The notes beneath the pieces were generated by a model that was not told the DNA's origin, searched no databases, and saw nothing but the letters and a program-made list of their open reading frames with translations. The position numbers were made by a program, and so were the translations under genes. A stretch of 64,000 nucleotides of DNA, from the NCBI GenBank assembly GCA_026874595.1, contig CM049311.1, forward strand, positions 48,921,676 to 48,985,675, written 5' to 3'. Below are positions 22,641 through 35,382 of this stretch, one piece after another (positions within the stretch are counted from its first letter, which is position 1; each line of letters begins with the position of its first letter). This DNA comes from Sipunculus nudus (Eukaryota > Annelida > Sipuncula > Golfingiida > Sipunculidae).

Positions 22641-24360
22641 GGATTTTGCAAACCCCACAACTTTTTAAGAAATATATTTTCCCTCAAATTTGGGGATGGG
22701 GGCCCATGATGAAGGGGACATATATCTGTTTTTGTGACTGCAAAAAAAACTTTTTCTAGCTTTATCATGAGACCTGTGACATACAGGTTTTAGTTGGTAT
22801 GCCCCATAAGTGCATGGTATCATATGAAACAGAAAGAAGTGGTCCTTAACTGTAACATCAGGTGCCATTTATGAATTAATCTTATCAGCTTGTGTCTTTT
22901 AAAAGTCCTTTTTTTCATGTGCATGCACATGTTCTTCTAGTAGCGTTTTCTCTTTTCTATGCATTTGTTAGTTAATTAAAATATCTTAACAGGAAAATCA
23001 TGGTATATGGGGGCAGGTCTCATACTTTAAAAGTAAATCTCTTCATTTTGACCTATTTTATGCATTCCCTGATTCTAACTCCTTATGTTCTATATTAAAT
23101 TTTCTTTATAATGGCATATAAGGCTCTGTAATTTAAAAGGTAGAATGGATTAATTAGGTACCTGGCTTACATATTTATTAGAAATTCAGATTTCACAAAT
23201 TGCCAAAGTATATGGTGTACTTTTACAAGCATGTAAATTGATGACAGATGGCTGATATTGCATTAGAATCAATTAGAAACTGACACTTTTTTAGGCATGT
23301 GGATGGGAAATGGAAACAGGTTTTTCCTTGAAATGTAAGAAATTCTGATTTTAAGGTTTGACAGTAGAGAGACAAGTAATCCTGGCTGACTCACAGTGCA
23401 TAGGTTCATTCTGAGTAGATTTAACCTCAGGTGAAGGGTGCCCTGGTTTATATAAAACATGACATAAAAACCATTGCATGAAGTTGAACGGAACTTGTCT
23501 ATAGGATATCAGCTGAACAGAGTACTAAGCGAATGCAAAGGGATGGATTAATTGAAATCTAGATATCACCAAGAAAATAGGATGGGTCCCACTGAATTGT
23601 GTTAATCCATTAGGTATTCCTGTTTTATCTGGGTAATTTCTTGCAGCTCCTGTGCTATGAGTTGTAGAGACCATTTGACTGATAAATCCTGTACTCATGC
23701 ATGATTATCACTTAAACTGGTGTCTGATTCCACTCCAATATACTGGCTTGACTAGTATCAGGTTAATAACACCCAGCACTTCTGAGGAAAAATTCTAAAT
23801 TCATCTTAAATTCAGAGATTTATTTATGGGCCAGAATGATAGGTTTAAAATGGCTTTTGAATTATTTCTAACCTTGTGTGAATAAAATTTACCTGTAATT
23901 TTCAAAGAATATTAACACCATTATATCTCATACAGTAATGGCTATAACCATGTATTGTGCATGGACCTAACTTTAGAATTACTGAATTCTATCCATATAG
24001 TAGCCAATAGCAGCCAGTTGCTTTTAATCTAAGTACCATGCTGAATGCTACCCTTATCTTGAAAACTAGTTGTTCTATTCTTTTATTTGCCCATTGATGA
24101 TATCGGTCGTATTATGACTTGGGCAGGCTCTGTCCATTAATTAACCAGGGATTTTATGGATTGTCACAAAACTCACTTTAACTACTAACCAATAGATTAT
24201 TTTACCCAAGTTGGAGGCTAGCCAACAGCCATGCATATTTAATGAGGTCAGAGGTCATCATGATTCCTAGTTGTGTCACCACAGTGACTAGGAATTTGAT
24301 GGCTTTTGATAACATCCAGTTAGACTGGCCCAGTCAATGAAAAGGCTCTTAATTGTTGCC
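22641..24360. other. No gene recognised
   Basis: AT-rich sequence. Short frames on both strands have no domain or splice context. No repeats were noted. Confidence 0.5.
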
Positions 24361-25265
24361 TCTGACAGAGAAACCAAACGTTCTCTCACTCTATCGCACG
24401 TATAGTGACGGTATTGCCACCTCTCAGTTACTTCTATAACTAATTACCACTCTCTGACCCTCTTTATTTCATCGACTGGTAAACTTCGGCCGTACCGGAC
24501 AGTCAGCGCCACACATCACCGCCTCGCTGAACTAAGGTCTTTCCCAGTGACGTGGGGAGTAAATATAGTGGCTTTCCCAGAATCTTTTTTTTTTTTTCAA
24601 AACCAACATGGGTTATCCAGTAACCGCCTATTGTGGGCTTCTAGCTTACTATTTATATACCCATTTGATCAGTCTTAATATTTTAAGGTCCTCAGCAATT
24701 TTGAGTACGGCAAGACTTTCAACACTTTATATAACCCTCAGCCTCAGTAAGTCAGTGTGTCACCGTTTATCAGACCATCGCTTTTCAAGACAGGCCGGTT
24801 TGAAAACGTATCTCTGGCTTAGCCAATAAGCGTGAGATATTCAGGTCCACACTCGACGAATGCAGTCATGTACCGGCTGGCTGAAACGATCACGGCGATC
24901 AGCGTGTTGGCAACTTAACAGGGGCAAGACTTTCAAGTGTAACTTGAACCCTAACAAATACACAGTACAAAATAGATGCGACAGTGTCTACAATGCACTT
25001 TCATTTGGCCCATGGACCGTAATGTTCAACAGCAGAGATATATCATAGGACACAAAGGTCCTTGTGGGGACTTTCTGAAAACATGATTTCAGTGCGAATG
25101 TTACCAAGCGGGTTGAGCTGTCTATTGCCATTGGGACGCTGCTAGCGTCCACATAGCAACGATGCCATTCACAGGAGGCATGACGGCCTGATATACAAAT
25201 GTGAGGGAATCGTCAAGAGGCTTGTGACGCCCTGATATGCAAATATCAGGGATTCACCATACGGA
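24361..25265. promoter_or_regulatory. CpG-rich unexplained segment
   Basis: A hand count gives about 37 CpG in 905 bp, far denser than the surrounding sequence. It contains TGACGTGG at about 24548, a CRE-like core, and AGCCAATAAG at about 24820, a CCAAT-type motif. A 73-codon plus-strand frame from an ATG at 24608 has no recognisable domain. The segment could be a promoter or CpG island of an unseen first exon, or a young repeat that has not yet lost its CpGs. The sequence does not settle this. Confidence 0.35.
25172..25250. promoter_or_regulatory. Duplicated POU-octamer-like element
   Basis: Two direct copies of about 43 bp share AGG(A)GGC(A/T)TG(TG)ACG and CCTGATAT(A/G)CAAAT. The second contains the octamer ATGCAAAT at 25237-25244 inside the inverted repeat CCTGATATGCAAATATCAGG (25231-25250). 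ATGCAAAT is the classical binding sequence of POU/Oct factors. Function here is inferred. Confidence 0.35.
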
Positions 25266-27076
25266 CTTTACAGGGCTTTGGTGAAAGGAGCTGGTACTGA
25301 GTTAAGTCTATAGGTACATGTTATTTAAGCATTTTAGTAGTAAACGTAAATACACTAAAGCCCAGGCAGGGCTAACATCCAGTATGAGTGTTTAACCATT
25401 GAAGTAACTCCCCTGGATTCAGTTGCCTTTATATCTATTCATATTAATAAGATCAAAGGTTGCAAGAAAAACAAGGGACATATCATGCACTTTTGCAGTG
25501 CTCTTTTTTGCTATTGTACAATAAAGGGAGTCTGCATGTCATCTTGTAACTTGTGTCTTGACTATATTAATGGATGCATGACTGTGAGCTTGTCCGTGAC
25601 ATTCTGATTGAATGATGGATGTCTCAGCCATCAACTGACTTCCTGTAGAACCATTAAGGAATTAGAGACAATGGGGTCTAAAATGGCAAGTTCCTATGTT
25701 GCGGTAAGGAGGAGCAAAATATGCAGAATTACTGCCGCCTGATTTGACATGCCTTATATTCTTGGCATTAGACTAGTTGATTTGAAAACCTGTGGAAAGT
25801 AGCAAGTTTATTTGTAAGTCCATTTTTTCCCTCAAAGTTAGGAACTTAATCTGAAAGCAAAAATGTTCAATAAAACTATATGTATAAAAGGATGTACATC
25901 TTTCTATATTCATATTTTATCGACTTAAGTTATGTATCTGTGTGTAAGTATATGCTTGAAAAATAGCCCAAAATGTGCCTGTATATGCCTGCCTGTACGT
26001 GGAAACTGGCAGGAGTATACATACTGGTATACAGATGATCTACCATTTCTTCCCAAGAAAAGATGCTGGAGTAATGTCGTTCAACCAGGAATACCTCAAG
26101 CAGTTCATGCAGACCCATTAATGCATGAGCATTGCTCCTATGGTATATCCATTGATGAACACATGGAAAAACCATAGTTGGAAAATAGTATGAGCAATTT
26201 TTCCTTGTATGTACACTCAAATGGAAACACAGATATTAAACCAAAAAGCAGCCTCAACTTTGTATCTTCTGATATAAAGCAGTCTGATCCTGCACTCATG
26301 AAAAAAAGCAAATAAAAATAGGGACATGAGTGGTAGGAACTGCAAGGAAAAGATGACAAATTTTTGAACTCATGTCAAATATTCTCATTGTAAAAGATAA
26401 ATTAAAGAGATATATATATTCTAGCTAAGAATGACATTAATGATTCATTGTGTGAGCTAGAAATATCTGAGATGGTACACATACCTATATGAACAGAGAA
26501 ACCATACTCATTTATCATATATCTGGTTTACTAGAAAAAAAAATCAAATTCCAGGAAATGTGCATGGTGTGCTGATTTGAAGGTTATAGAAAAATACTGA
26601 GCATACAAGTTACAACTGTTGATATCATCTTAAACTTATGTTCTGCAAATAAAAACAAATGTCACATAGAGCAGTACAGTTTTCTAACAGTCAAAAGAAG
26701 CTTAACAAAAATTTCTCAGTAACTTCTTATGACTGTTAGCCATAAAAAATGCTTTACTAGTTTTCCTTTAACATGCCATCATTTTCAGGCAATCCAGTGA
26801 AACTTTGCAAGTATAATATATCCCGATAAATGGCAAGGCAGAAGTAACTTTCCAAGTTTATTTTGCCATGTTATCATATAGTGATTGGCAAATGTCTTCC
26901 CTCATGTAAATTTTGTTTACTGTCATATCACACACATACATTTCAGCTTTTGGAACTGGCGTTTTATTATCATAAAATGTTAGAATGTATTAAAGTTTTT
27001 TCTTGGTCATGAAAGGTATTTTCTGTTTCCTTGATGGTAGCTAACGTTTTTATTATGTATTGGTTTTCAGTCACTT
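25266..27076. other. No gene recognised
   Basis: AT-rich sequence. Overlapping plus and minus frames at 25930-26359 have no recognisable domain. No element ends were found. Confidence 0.5.
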
Positions 27077-27281
27077 ATTGACTGCCAACTGAAACAGAAG
27101 TTGTTCATTGGAGTAAACATATCAGATTATTTCAGATGACAGGATACAGCAGATTTGTTATGCTTTAAAAAAAAGTTGAACCTTTGTAATGAAAGCATAA
27201 CAGATCTGCTGTATTCTGTCATCTGAAATAATCTGATATGTTTATTCCTACGAACATCTTCTGCTTCAGTTCGCAGTCAAT
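27077..27281. repeat. Long inverted repeat (foldback), 90-bp arms
   Basis: The arms at 27077-27166 and 27192-27281 are inverted complements with about ten mismatches, separated by 25 bp containing A8 and GTTGAACCTTTGTAATG. The left arm begins ATTGACTGCC and the right arm ends GCAGTCAAT. Extruded or transcribed, it would form a long hairpin. No target duplication or transposon-type ends were noted. Confidence 0.85.
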
Positions 27282-27282
27282 A

Positions 27283-27357
27283 CTTCATGTAAAATGCTTA
27301 AACTTTAAAAAAAAAAGTTGAACCTCTGTAATGAAAGTTGAAGCATTTTACATGAAG
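27283..27357. repeat. Second foldback with the same spacer
   Basis: The perfect 17-bp arms CTTCATGTAAAATGCTT (27283-27299) and its complement (27341-27357) flank a spacer almost identical to that of the preceding foldback. The shared spacer has CTTT, an A-run, GTTGAACCT(T/C)TGTAATG and AAAG. The arms of the two foldbacks differ in sequence while the spacer is the same. Confidence 0.85.
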
Positions 27358-29862
27358 GATTTTCAGATTTTGCATGAATTGTTTTGTCATTTATGACATT
27401 TAGGATTACATCACATTAAGTCAGGAGTTCTTTGGTCAAACTTGTTGGTGCTGAAGACAAATATTTTGTCTTGTTAAAGAGTATTACTAAGTCTTGTCAG
27501 TAATGCATGCTTAACATTTCTACTCAAGACAGCGTAGCTTTGTAGAGATAAATCTGCTGTGATTGGTGGATTCATGGAGCTTGTGTTACTGCAGGATGAA
27601 TTTGAATTGATTAGTGCCAGGTATATATATATATATAGATATTTATATCAGATTCTGCCCATATTACTCTAGTACGAAGACAATTTCACTGGCTGCCACT
27701 GGACTGTAGGATAGAGTAACAGGTACAGTTGTACTGCATGCAGCTGCTGTTCCATTTAGCCGGCAAGTACCACATGTGTCATCTTCTTGTTTCATCTGGG
27801 TAGTTTTGGATGATGTTAAAGTTGTGGATATACTGGTATCCTAACAAAAAGCAATATTTTTATTTCACAGCAATAATCATGATGCATATGGAAAAACTAA
27901 ATTGCAGTAATTTTCTTTTAATGGAGCTACATTATAGTTCATCATATACATTATTAATTTTTTTTCAGTAATTTATATGGACAGTGTCATGTTAAAAAAT
28001 ACACTTAGACATGCTAAAACTAAACAAGCTAGACATTGAAAGGCATATGTAAGGGAAGAGCTATCACTTTATATCATTATGATGACTGAAGTGTGCATAG
28101 TATAATTAATTCATATGAAGAACTGGGGTTTTGTTCCATTTATATTATATTACTAAAAAAAATCCATGTTTAGTGGATCAAACAGAAAGGACAGTTTTAG
28201 TAGTATATAATTGATTGCACACGCATAAATTGTTGATGTCCAAATCCTCTGTGGCCATCCCTTGGAAAATGCCTGTTTTTTGTCGGGAAATATTAGAAAC
28301 AAAGCTGCTGTCAGAGTATGCTCAAAGGGTGTCATTTCCATATTTTAACATAAATCCTTAGGAATTTCACATAATTTGGTTAGTTTCATAAAGGATCTAA
28401 CAGAAAGTGGGTCCAGCAGGTTACCTTGGCCCATGGGGAAACCCATCCTGGACAAATCTGGTCAAAGATACACAGACCTACCTCTTACAGTGAAAGAATA
28501 TGCCTAATATGCTAGTAATACTAAATGGAATATGCACTGATACACATTGCATATAAGTATTTCTTAAATTAATATTTAGATATTGTGATATATGTGTATT
28601 TATATATTGAAGTAAGACTGAGGTGGTTTCATATAGGTTTCATAAAGTTAAACAACATGCTAAAGTGTAAAAATAGCTGTCATGTACGTAACTTACAACA
28701 AAGGCCCTACTGGCTATTACTCTGGACATGTTAGAGACACAGCGGTGTACAATCTCCGTGGAACAAAATAGTTTGTTTGATAATGCGAATATCAGATATC
28801 ATCTGATTTCATTGATATATTATTTTATGATATATATTATGAGGCATGCCATCCAATGTACTGTTGCACAAGTTAGTAAAAAATTGGTGATCGTTGATTT
28901 CCCAAATTGTTTAGTCACATTTGTTAATGGTTGTTGATGCAGCTTTAAAAGAACTTGATTTGAATCTGTAGTTGCTCTTTAGGTTAGTGTAAGGTAGTAA
29001 CCTATTGTAGCTATATTTTTGCAGTTTTCTTTTTGATTCTTTTGTACATGCAGTCTTATCACCAAAGTCGATCATGAATTCTTGGATCAAGTGACAAAAA
29101 AAAATGGCTGCAATAAAATCACAAGCAATGTGATACAGCAACCAAAATGAGGCATTATGGGACTGCAACCTCGTTTGATCAAGCGTTCAGGTCTGCACTG
29201 CCATGTAACTGTTATATACTGTAGCTATAAGATAACAAACCATCAGCTATATGAGACCACAAAGCAAGGAGCCTTTGAAGATTTTTGCTCAGTACATGTA
29301 ACGACACAAGGGAAATGGCAAGCCTTGGCAAAGCAGTGTCACTTTGATGTCAGGTTGGAAGGCTCCAGTCTTTATTTATGTTACTTTAGAGAGGATGCGC
29401 TGTTAACTTTATCAGGCTTTAAATTATGATGTAGGTGTTACAACACAAGCTAAACTTGTTCATGTTCCAGAACACCATAGTATAAAAACTAAAGAAATCA
29501 GTGCCATTCATTTGCAATAAAACAGCAACATTCACGTCTTTGAGTTCTTCTAACTGGAATAGAATCTGCTGTTATGACAAAAATGTAAAGTACAGGATCT
29601 TGTTTCTTGGTATTTAATTTATATAATGGAGTTACATTGTACCCAGGTGATCTGAATGTCATGTAGTGATATAAAAACTGGACCTGCCATCAGAGAAGAT
29701 GTCTTTGGTGCATCCTTGAAACAGCAGTCTGTATTTTCTTCAGCATTATAAAACCAGTGGGAACATAAATTGATACCACCAATGTCACATCAGGAATAGT
29801 TACAGACAAATGTAAATTAATGCATAAAAAATTTATAAATCATGTGAAACAACACAAGTATA
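27358..29862. other. No gene recognised
   Basis: AT-rich sequence with a TA microsatellite near 27622-27640. Short frames at 28153-28341 (minus) and 29157-29429 (plus) have no recognised domain. Confidence 0.5.
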
Positions 29863-30290
29863 GATAAGATAAGATAAAATATAGTTTATTGCTATATATA
29901 TATATGTATTAAAATCATCACATACATTAGTATTTGGCTTGACTGGCTTGCTTAAACAAACACATTAAACAAGAAATAATAAAAAAAAATTTGTTTGTAG
30001 AAAAAAAAGACGTATGACTAAGAATGTTTGACTAGATTATTGTGCTGCAAGTGATATATTTAATTCCTGAATGGCTGACGCGTAAGTGCTAGTTTGAGTT
30101 CTTTTGGAATTGCCTGATACGACCTATAGCGAACCCCCGATTTCAATTTTTTAAACAAATAGTGCGCCAGATGATTATAGTCTTCTAAAATGTCATTTGC
30201 TTTCTTCAACAATCGTGTTTGAAATAGGCACTGGAGCATTTAAATTTAGTTTATGAATTGTATCTATATGTAACAGGCACACATTTGTGA
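29863..30290 (-). mobile_element. Non-LTR-retrotransposon-like 3' end (truncated)
   Basis: Read on the minus strand, the segment ends in AATAAACTATATTTTATC followed by repeated TTATC, a simple-repeat 3' tail of the kind found on several LINE clades. Upstream, minus-strand codons at 30060-30128 read SYQAIPKELKLALTRQPF before a stop, plausible as the C-terminal end of a retrotransposon ORF2. The frame is broken further upstream. It may be a 5'-truncated LINE, but no reverse transcriptase motif is present to prove it. Confidence 0.35.
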
Positions 30291-30723
30291 GGTTTTGCAG
30301 GACATTGGCATCCTCTTCTCAATGAAAAGAATATGTTAATATAATAGATTGGTAGATCAGTTCCAAATGATGCAATGGAGGAATGATGAATAGGGCTACA
30401 GACATAACATGAAATGAAAACTAAGGTAACTGTTTAAGTGATCAGGTGGTGTATTTATTTGAGAAAAGAGTCAATAGTTTTTCAAAAGCACAACTGCATC
30501 AATGAAGTTTAAGCTCACTGGTCTTATAACAGAGAACTACATTAAAAGATGCTGATTGGTGCACTTTCAAAGTGAGGCTAGCTGACTGTTGCAGATTTAT
30601 GTCATGTAAATTACAACAAGATCTAGAAGAACCATAAGGTTATAAAATATAAATGCTAATTTTTGTCATAAGATTTTTCATCTCATATTAGGCCTTAAGC
30701 TCCAATCAGATTTAGTGATCATT

Positions 30724-32522
30724 AGCTCAGCTGACTTTAAGTCATCTGAGCTATAGTCATGGTCCATTGTCCATCCGTCTGTCTGTCTGTCTGAAGATGT
30801 GGCACGTTTTGAAACTGTAAGACCTAGGAATCCAAAATTCGCCATAATGTTAGATGTCCCCAAGATCTCCTACAAGCCGAAAACTGGGTCTTGGCGACTT
30901 TTTTCCTAAGAGAAATAAAGGAAAAACCTCTATTTATTATTAAAAACCTATTTTCACACTTCAGGACTGCCTAATATCAAAACTACTTATCTGTTTTTCC
31001 TCATATTTACCATAAATATTCCTCTATATAGTTCCTATGTACAAGCCAGAAATTAGGTCTGTATTATATAATTTAAAAAAGTTATGGGCCCAAACATATT
31101 GCACTTTGTAAAAATCAGGAAAAATATTTGTTCACTTAACACAAAAAATGTAAAAGCTAGGGACTTTTTTTCAGTAATATAACTTTAATTAATCAAAATT
31201 TAATTGTATACCCAAAATAAGATAAAAAACTTAAATTTTTTAAAATATTAGCAGAAATATAAAATTGGTACCTTAAATTTTGTCCATGGCACATTTTTTT
31301 CTTGTCAGTATATTTAATTTATTTTTCACAGCAGGGATACATGTGGATTTAATCTGTTGAATTCTGAAATTTGAAAGTAAAAGCTTAAAAATTGTTCTAA
31401 TTATTGAAGTTTTTCAGATGCTCTAATGTATTTGCTTTTTGTATATCCAAGACCCCACTCATGCTCACTGTAACAGCCTTGCCTAGGTAACCTTATTAGT
31501 GATGCAGCACTGGCAGAACACCCCTGCTGTAATGAACATACACTTATTCTCATGGGCCTTACCCTAACACCCCCTCCCCCCCCCCCCCCCCATTTCCCCA
31601 CCACCACCATCACCAAATATATTGCAATACATGGTTTGTTATTTTCAACTGTATTTCTTTAAATGTGAGCTGTTTTTTATCCAATGTGCACAACTTTTCT
31701 TGAAATATTAATTCAAGAAGTAATCCAAGAGATGCCATGTTGTTCTGATGTAGCATTTTAAAGAAATTATTTCCTTTTAAATAATTAAACAAAATATAAT
31801 TTAACCCACCAGTAGGCATAATTTGATAATAAATGAAACAAATCATGGATAAATAAAGGTGCAGTTTAAAATTGTGAATTCTTGAGTGTTATTTTCATAA
31901 AGCAATAAATTATTTTCATATTTTTATTGCTTTGCAAATTTAAAAAAAAATATATTTTATAAAAAAAAATATATCTGTGTGCATAATGTGATAATACCTG
32001 ACTAAATTAAGTATAAATGTTGATGCAATTTAGATTTATGAATCAATTTAAATATTCAGATATATGTGATATACTGTAAATATATAGTAAAATTTATAAA
32101 CTTAAAAAAATGACTTAACAAAAGAAAAAATAGGATCTAATGCAAGTATTTGCCCATTATTTTCCTGTCTCAGTAGAATGATAATTAAAGTTATCAAAGT
32201 TATTTGCTATGTTTTCCATATCTCTGCCTGTTTTTAAATATTTAAAAATAATTTCATTTGAATTAAATTTTATCCTTTACATATATGCAGAGGTGCTGTA
32301 ACTCCCATCAGTCCCTGTAAGCACCACTGAATTTAATTCAGTATTCTGTATTAATATCCAAAGGTGTTGTAACTCTCCCCCCCCCCCCCCCCCCCCAGTC
32401 ATTAAGCCCTAGTTCCTGAGCACTGAGGATAGTATTTTTATTGCAACTTAAAAAAAAATCTGTGGTGATGCAATTATAACTGTCACAATCAGCTGAGCGC
32501 TGTGACCCATGGGTCCCTTGTT
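30724..32522 (+). mobile_element. Helentron-like non-autonomous element (HINE), copy 3
   Basis: It begins AGCTCAGCTGACTTTAAGTC and ends with ATCAGCTGAGCGCTG, GACCCATGGGTC (32504-32515) and CCTTGTT. A CTGT/CCGT tract lies near 30773-30792. The interior shares the AGATGTCCCCAA(A/G)ATCTCC module with copy 1 and places it in the same subfamily, but in single rather than duplicated form. C-runs of 16 and 20 lie at 31576-31591 and 32377-32396. No coding frame is present. Confidence 0.6.
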
Positions 32523-34681
32523 TTTAAAAATGAGAGAAAAATGGCAAAATTTCAGTGGGTGTCCATTGGTGGAACAGATTAGAGTAAAATGAATAAAGGA
32601 AGTGTGTAAAAAAAGGTACTATGTTCAGGATTTTTTTTTTAAATGAAGCAAAAAATGTAGAATTTTAACAAATAAATTTCATGTCCTTGAAACTATCAAG
32701 ACTGCTGCAAACCTCCATAGTTTGTACTAGGTTTTAGTAAATAAGGCAGAGTGGTGTGGTTGATTGGAGTGTTGGTGAAAAGTGATTGGTTTCATTGATG
32801 GTTTTGAGTCACTACAGCAACATCAAAGGTGCATTATGGGGAGAATTAGGCTTTCTTTGATTTCTTCACATGAGAGTATTGAGTTAAGGCAGACTAGTCT
32901 GCTGTGTGTATTCACAAGATTAAGGCAGTGCCTTCTTAACTCTTCACAAAGGAGGTACTATTCTACGATCCAAAGATAAATATAGTACACAGCTAATGTT
33001 TTAAGTGACCCATTTTTGTATGTCTGATAGGTATTCAACAACAGCATTTTGTTTGACTGGGGGTAAAAAGGGATAAATGTAACACTGAGCTAATGTTATT
33101 AAATTGGATCAGAGAAATTAATGTATCAGTTTAGATTTTCTCAGTTGAAATCTTATTTTAAATTACCCCAGCCATTTCACAGTTCATTTCTCAAAGGCAA
33201 AAGAAAAATAAATTAATTAAAATAAATTTTTCCTGGCATCTGCTAGTAATTGTAACTGAGGTTTTCTGGCTGTGCCCACCATGAATTAAAATATTTTATC
33301 ATCAGATGCATGTTATTATAATAATATACCCACTACACTACAGTGCTGTAATAAACATAATAAAATTATGTAATTAATTTTTTGTAAATATAATGGCTTT
33401 ACCTTTATCTTGGTCCTAAGAAACCATTATATCCTGAATTATATCGTGATCACTTAATTATTAAATATATCTATTTGTCATGGAAATTAAAGCAGAGGAA
33501 ATTAAAATTAAGCAAATTAAACAGAAGAAAGGGATCCCTGTTTAATGTATGTATTAACCTAACAACCATATGAAAGACAGTAGAGTCATATAGAGTTTAA
33601 GTGGACATTGAAGGGACATAATTAGGGGCAATATTATGCCAATTCTTTCACACTATCAGTTCAGTTTTGCTTTATATAAAGGTTCCCAGCAAAACCAGCC
33701 CAGCACACAATCTCAGTACCTCGCATACAGCTGTTAAACACCTTGTTAAGACTCTGGTGTTGGTAAACACTGTCCAAGTATGTCTGTTTACCTTTACAAG
33801 GTCGTGTGACCGGAGTCCCGATTGTGAGCCACAATATGGAAAGTTTCAGCCAGCAGGAACATGTATTACATTTTTTTGGGCCAAGTCAGTTAGAGCATCT
33901 CCTAATTGACACGGGTTTGGCCCAAGCCATATATGTGCTGTTTATGTTAATTGATAGGTATATCAGTGAAAATTTAAAAATTGTAATTTTTTATTATAAA
34001 ATATATAACTGGATAGCTTTTTATTTCAGGATCATAAAAGTATTTAAATGAAGTAAATATGATAACCTGGTCCAAAGTTATTTGATTTTATTTTCTCTGA
34101 GGATAGTGCTAATTGGGACCCATGATTCCAGGAAAAGCTGTGACCACTGACCAGTGCTGGTGCCAGGCTTGGCTGCCTGCCAATCAAGAAGGGGGCGTGT
34201 CCCTAGCTGTCACTGGGCAATGGTTGCTTAGGACTCACAGACACAACTGCATCTCACTCATAATAACTTTCATATTCTACACTTCTATGATGAATATTTT
34301 GGATAAAGATTTATAATATTTCATCTTAAATTTATTTACAAAATATAAAATGACAACATAAAAAAGACAACTGTTACACTTAATACACTAAAATGAAGTC
34401 TCCTTCATATTGAAAGTTATATAGTATTATACACAATGGATAAAAAAAATATCAATATTGTCAAGCCACATTTAATCATATTTAAAGTAAAATACAAAAA
34501 TAATTCATTAAAATTTAAAAAAAAATTAGATGACAATTGTAAAACTGCAGATTTCACTTTGAAAAAAACTGTTGGCAGAAACTTGCAGGTTTGGTAAACA
34601 GTCATAGCTGAATTTAAAGTGTAATCAGTGAACTGTTCACTTTTTCAGAATTTACACTAAGGCAAATTAGTATGCAAATGT
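32523..34681. other. No gene recognised; possible 3' flank of a minus-strand gene
   Basis: AT-rich sequence with short frames only. The right end may be 3' untranslated sequence of the minus-strand exon at 34682-34768, but no clear polyadenylation site was assigned. Confidence 0.4.
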
Positions 34682-34768
34682 TCAAATATACAATATCATA
34701 ATATCACAATGCTTTTTGAATGATTGCCGGAGAAACTCGAGGAACTCCTCCCTTGTTTTTGCATCCAT
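34682..34768 (-). CDS. Candidate terminal exon, unknown protein
   Basis: On the minus strand an acceptor-like AATTTATTACAG (AG at 34769-34770) is followed by 28 codons and a TGA. The peptide starts MDAKTREEFLEFLRQSF and continues with a Lys/His stretch and a hydrophobic tail. It looks protein-like: a charged, amphipathic helix with well-mixed codons inside otherwise AT-only DNA. The ATG right after the acceptor may be an internal codon or a true start. Upstream on the same strand lies the start codon at 35245, which could belong to the same gene, though the connecting exons were not resolved. The protein family is not recognised. Chance cannot be excluded for 87 bp. Confidence 0.4.
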   Translation of the reverse strand: MDAKTREEFLEFLRQSFKKHCDIMILYI

Positions 34769-35215
34769 CTGTAATAAATTAATACTACATATTATAATTT
34801 TTTATATAAATATATATTTATACATATATAATATATAAATATATGTTCCTTATATTTAAAACTTTATTTTATAAACTTTTTATTTTTATATTTCATGTAT
34901 AAACTGATTTATTTTTATTATATTAATTATATTTAAATTCATCAAATAAATTGTTTATAATTTAATTTTCACAATAACAGTTAAAAAAAAAATTGTATTT
35001 GTCCATATATATTTTTCTACGGTCCTCAAAACAAAAAGAATAACATAGTTTATTGGTAAATTGAGGGAATACCCCTTACTTGAAGTCTTACTTGACAAAA
35101 AACGGTGAAAAAAACTACACAATGAGGCAGGTTTGGAGGGCACAAAAACAAGAAATGAATAACAAATATGATTAAAATTTTGTTAATTGACATAATTTCA
35201 AGTTTTTAAGCAAAA

Positions 35216-35245
35216 CTTTGCACGCTCGTTATTCTCAGCTGCCAT
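35216..35245 (-). CDS. Candidate 5' coding start, unknown protein
   Basis: A minus-strand ATG at 35245 in the strong context AACATGG opens the frame MAAENNERAK. It lies in a CpG-containing, non-AT-rich stretch, then runs into AT-rich DNA and a stop after five more codons. No convincing GT donor is seen at the end of these codons, so the exon boundary is unresolved. The frame may be the first exon of the gene ending at 34682. The call rests on start context and composition only. Confidence 0.3.
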
Positions 35246-35382
35246 GTTGTTTTGACGCTGAAAGACCTGGATAGATTGATGTTGATGTTCATTGGTTGGT
35301 TCGATCACGTGTTGGGGAATTCCGGCAATTTGCATAGGATTTATGAATGATCAAAAATACGACCGAGTCTGCCTAGTCGGAC
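35246..35382. promoter_or_regulatory. Candidate bidirectional promoter
   Basis: The 137 bp between two opposed start codons contain the E-box CACGTG near 35306, a CCAAT-type motif read on the minus strand (plus ATTGGTTGG near 35291), and TTTGCATA near 35329. A YY1-like GCCATGTTG overlaps the minus-strand start. CpG content is higher than in the flanks. Head-to-head starts with shared CCAAT/E-box motifs fit a bidirectional promoter (inference). Confidence 0.35.

Noticed and set aside
24608-24829. 73-codon plus-strand frame in the CpG-rich block
   Set aside because: There is no recognisable domain and no donor or acceptor context. The block is reported as possible regulatory DNA instead.
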